Below, one piece after another: positions 13,004 to 13,542 of a stretch of DNA of 13,542 nucleotides; position 1 is the first letter of the stretch, and each line of letters opens with the position of its first letter. The translations under genes and the position numbers were made by a program. The notes under the pieces are model-generated. The model ran no database searches. It was not told the origin of the DNA and worked only from the letters and a program-made list of their open reading frames with translations. Origin of the DNA: MGR-bin208 sp043779285. GTDB taxonomy: Bacteria; Bacteroidota; Bacteroidia; Chitinophagales; Chitinophagaceae. The stretch covers positions 1 through 13,542 of the forward strand of contig JAYWEL010000044.1 of NCBI GenBank assembly GCA_043779285.1, given 5' to 3'.

Positions 13004-13011
13004 TATTTTTG
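13004..13011 (+). promoter_or_regulatory. -7 promoter element (TAnnTTTG) of the aminotransferase gene
   Basis: TATTTTTG, an exact match followed by CCC. Transcription would begin near 13017, giving a leader of about 47 nt. Confidence 0.5.
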
Positions 13012-13063
13012 CCCGTCTAAAGAATAGAATCCTAAATAGTTATACGTAAAAAATTAAGTGAAA

Positions 13064-13542
13064 ATGAGACCAATTCAAATGGTGGATACAAAAACCCAAT
13101 ATCTGAAAATCAAAACAGAAGTAGATGCTGCTATAAATGAGGTGTTGGAAACTGCCGCGTATATAAATGGAAAAGCGGTTCATGATTTTTCTGCAAACCT
13201 TGCAAACTATCTCGATGTAAAACATGTTATTCCATGTGCTAATGGAACAGATGCTTTACAGATAGCCATGATGGCATTGGGTTTAAAGCCGGGTGATGAA
13301 GTCATTACACCTTCATATACTTATATCGCAACTACGGAAGTAATCGCCTTACTGAAATTAACTCCGGTATTTGTAGAAGTAGACCCTAAAACATTTTGTA
13401 TCGATCCGGAAGCGATCCGAAAAGCAATTACGCCAAAAACGAAAGCCATTGTTCCTGTGCATTTATATGGCCAATCGGCACCCATGGAAGAGATCATGTC
13501 GATAGCGGCCGAGCATAACTTATTTGTAATAGAAGATAACGC
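13064..13542 (+). CDS. DegT/DnrJ/EryC1/StrS-family sugar aminotransferase (5' part)
   Basis: The first 159 codons of a PLP-dependent nucleotide-sugar aminotransferase, open at the window end. Start ATG 13064 reads MRPIQMVDTKTQYLKIKTEV. Family marks are the PLP-phosphate segment ANGTDALQIAMMALGLKPGDEVI, PSYTYIATTEVI, IVPVHLYGQSAPME and the cofactor-binding Asp158 in VIEDN; the Schiff-base Lys lies beyond the window. Sequence is closest, as I recall, to the WbpE-like 3-oxo-sugar aminotransferases that make amino sugars for O-antigen or capsule. The divergent waaA neighbour fits a cell-envelope role, but the sugar substrate cannot be told from this part. Confidence 0.9.
   Translation, partial: MRPIQMVDTKTQYLKIKTEVDAAINEVLETAAYINGKAVHDFSANLANYLDVKHVIPCANGTDALQIAMMALGLKPGDEVITPSYTYIATTEVIALLKLTPVFVEVDPKTFCIDPEAIRKAITPKTKAIVPVHLYGQSAPMEEIMSIAAEHNLFVIEDN

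Overview
The window looks like a chromosomal segment from a Bacteroidota bacterium, possibly of the Chitinophagaceae type. Three things point there. Eight exact matches to the Bacteroidota -7 promoter element TAnnTTTG stand in front of genes. Shine-Dalgarno sites are almost absent. The protein families present (short AMP nucleosidase, CcmD-like protein, stand-alone HsdR-N protein, a conserved 231-aa protein of unknown role) are ones I associate with that phylum. Base composition is AT-rich, with very AT-rich spacers. The taxonomic call is inference; no rRNA is present.

Layout: (1) 1-982 is an accessory patch: a 35-bp near-palindrome, an IS200-type transposase gene bracketed by two small look-alike hairpins, and an AT-rich gene-free stretch. 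(2) 983-4070 is a plus-strand block: ssb, a malate/L-lactate dehydrogenase-family oxidoreductase, and aspartate kinase, with clear terminators after ssb and after the kinase. (3) 4092-6533 is mostly minus strand: queA, a cysteine-rich lipoprotein and AMP nucleosidase, with a possible 38-codon plus-strand gene between queA and the lipoprotein. (4) 6580-7017 is a plus-strand stand-alone HsdR-N-type PD-(D/E)XK protein, ended by a bidirectional terminator. (5) 7064-10842 is a minus-strand group: thymidine kinase with ccmB, then (from its own promoter) a CcmC/CcsA protein overlapping a CcmD-like protein, followed by Glu/Leu dehydrogenase. (6) 11005-13542 holds a conserved protein of unknown function, a convergent overlapping waaA (Kdo transferase), and the 5' part of a DegT/DnrJ-type sugar aminotransferase running off the window.

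Most genes are housekeeping: DNA maintenance (ssb, tdk), amino-acid and nitrogen metabolism (aspartate kinase, glutamate dehydrogenase), purine salvage (AMP nucleosidase), tRNA queuosine modification (queA), cytochrome c maturation (ccmB, ccmC, ccmD-like) and envelope polysaccharide (waaA, aminotransferase). I do not see a convincing new multi-gene system. The items most worth a second look are the hairpin-bracketed transposase, the stand-alone nuclease-like protein beside AMP nucleosidase, the unnamed 231-aa protein, the possible 38-aa gene, and a hairpin that abuts the only strong Shine-Dalgarno site in the window.
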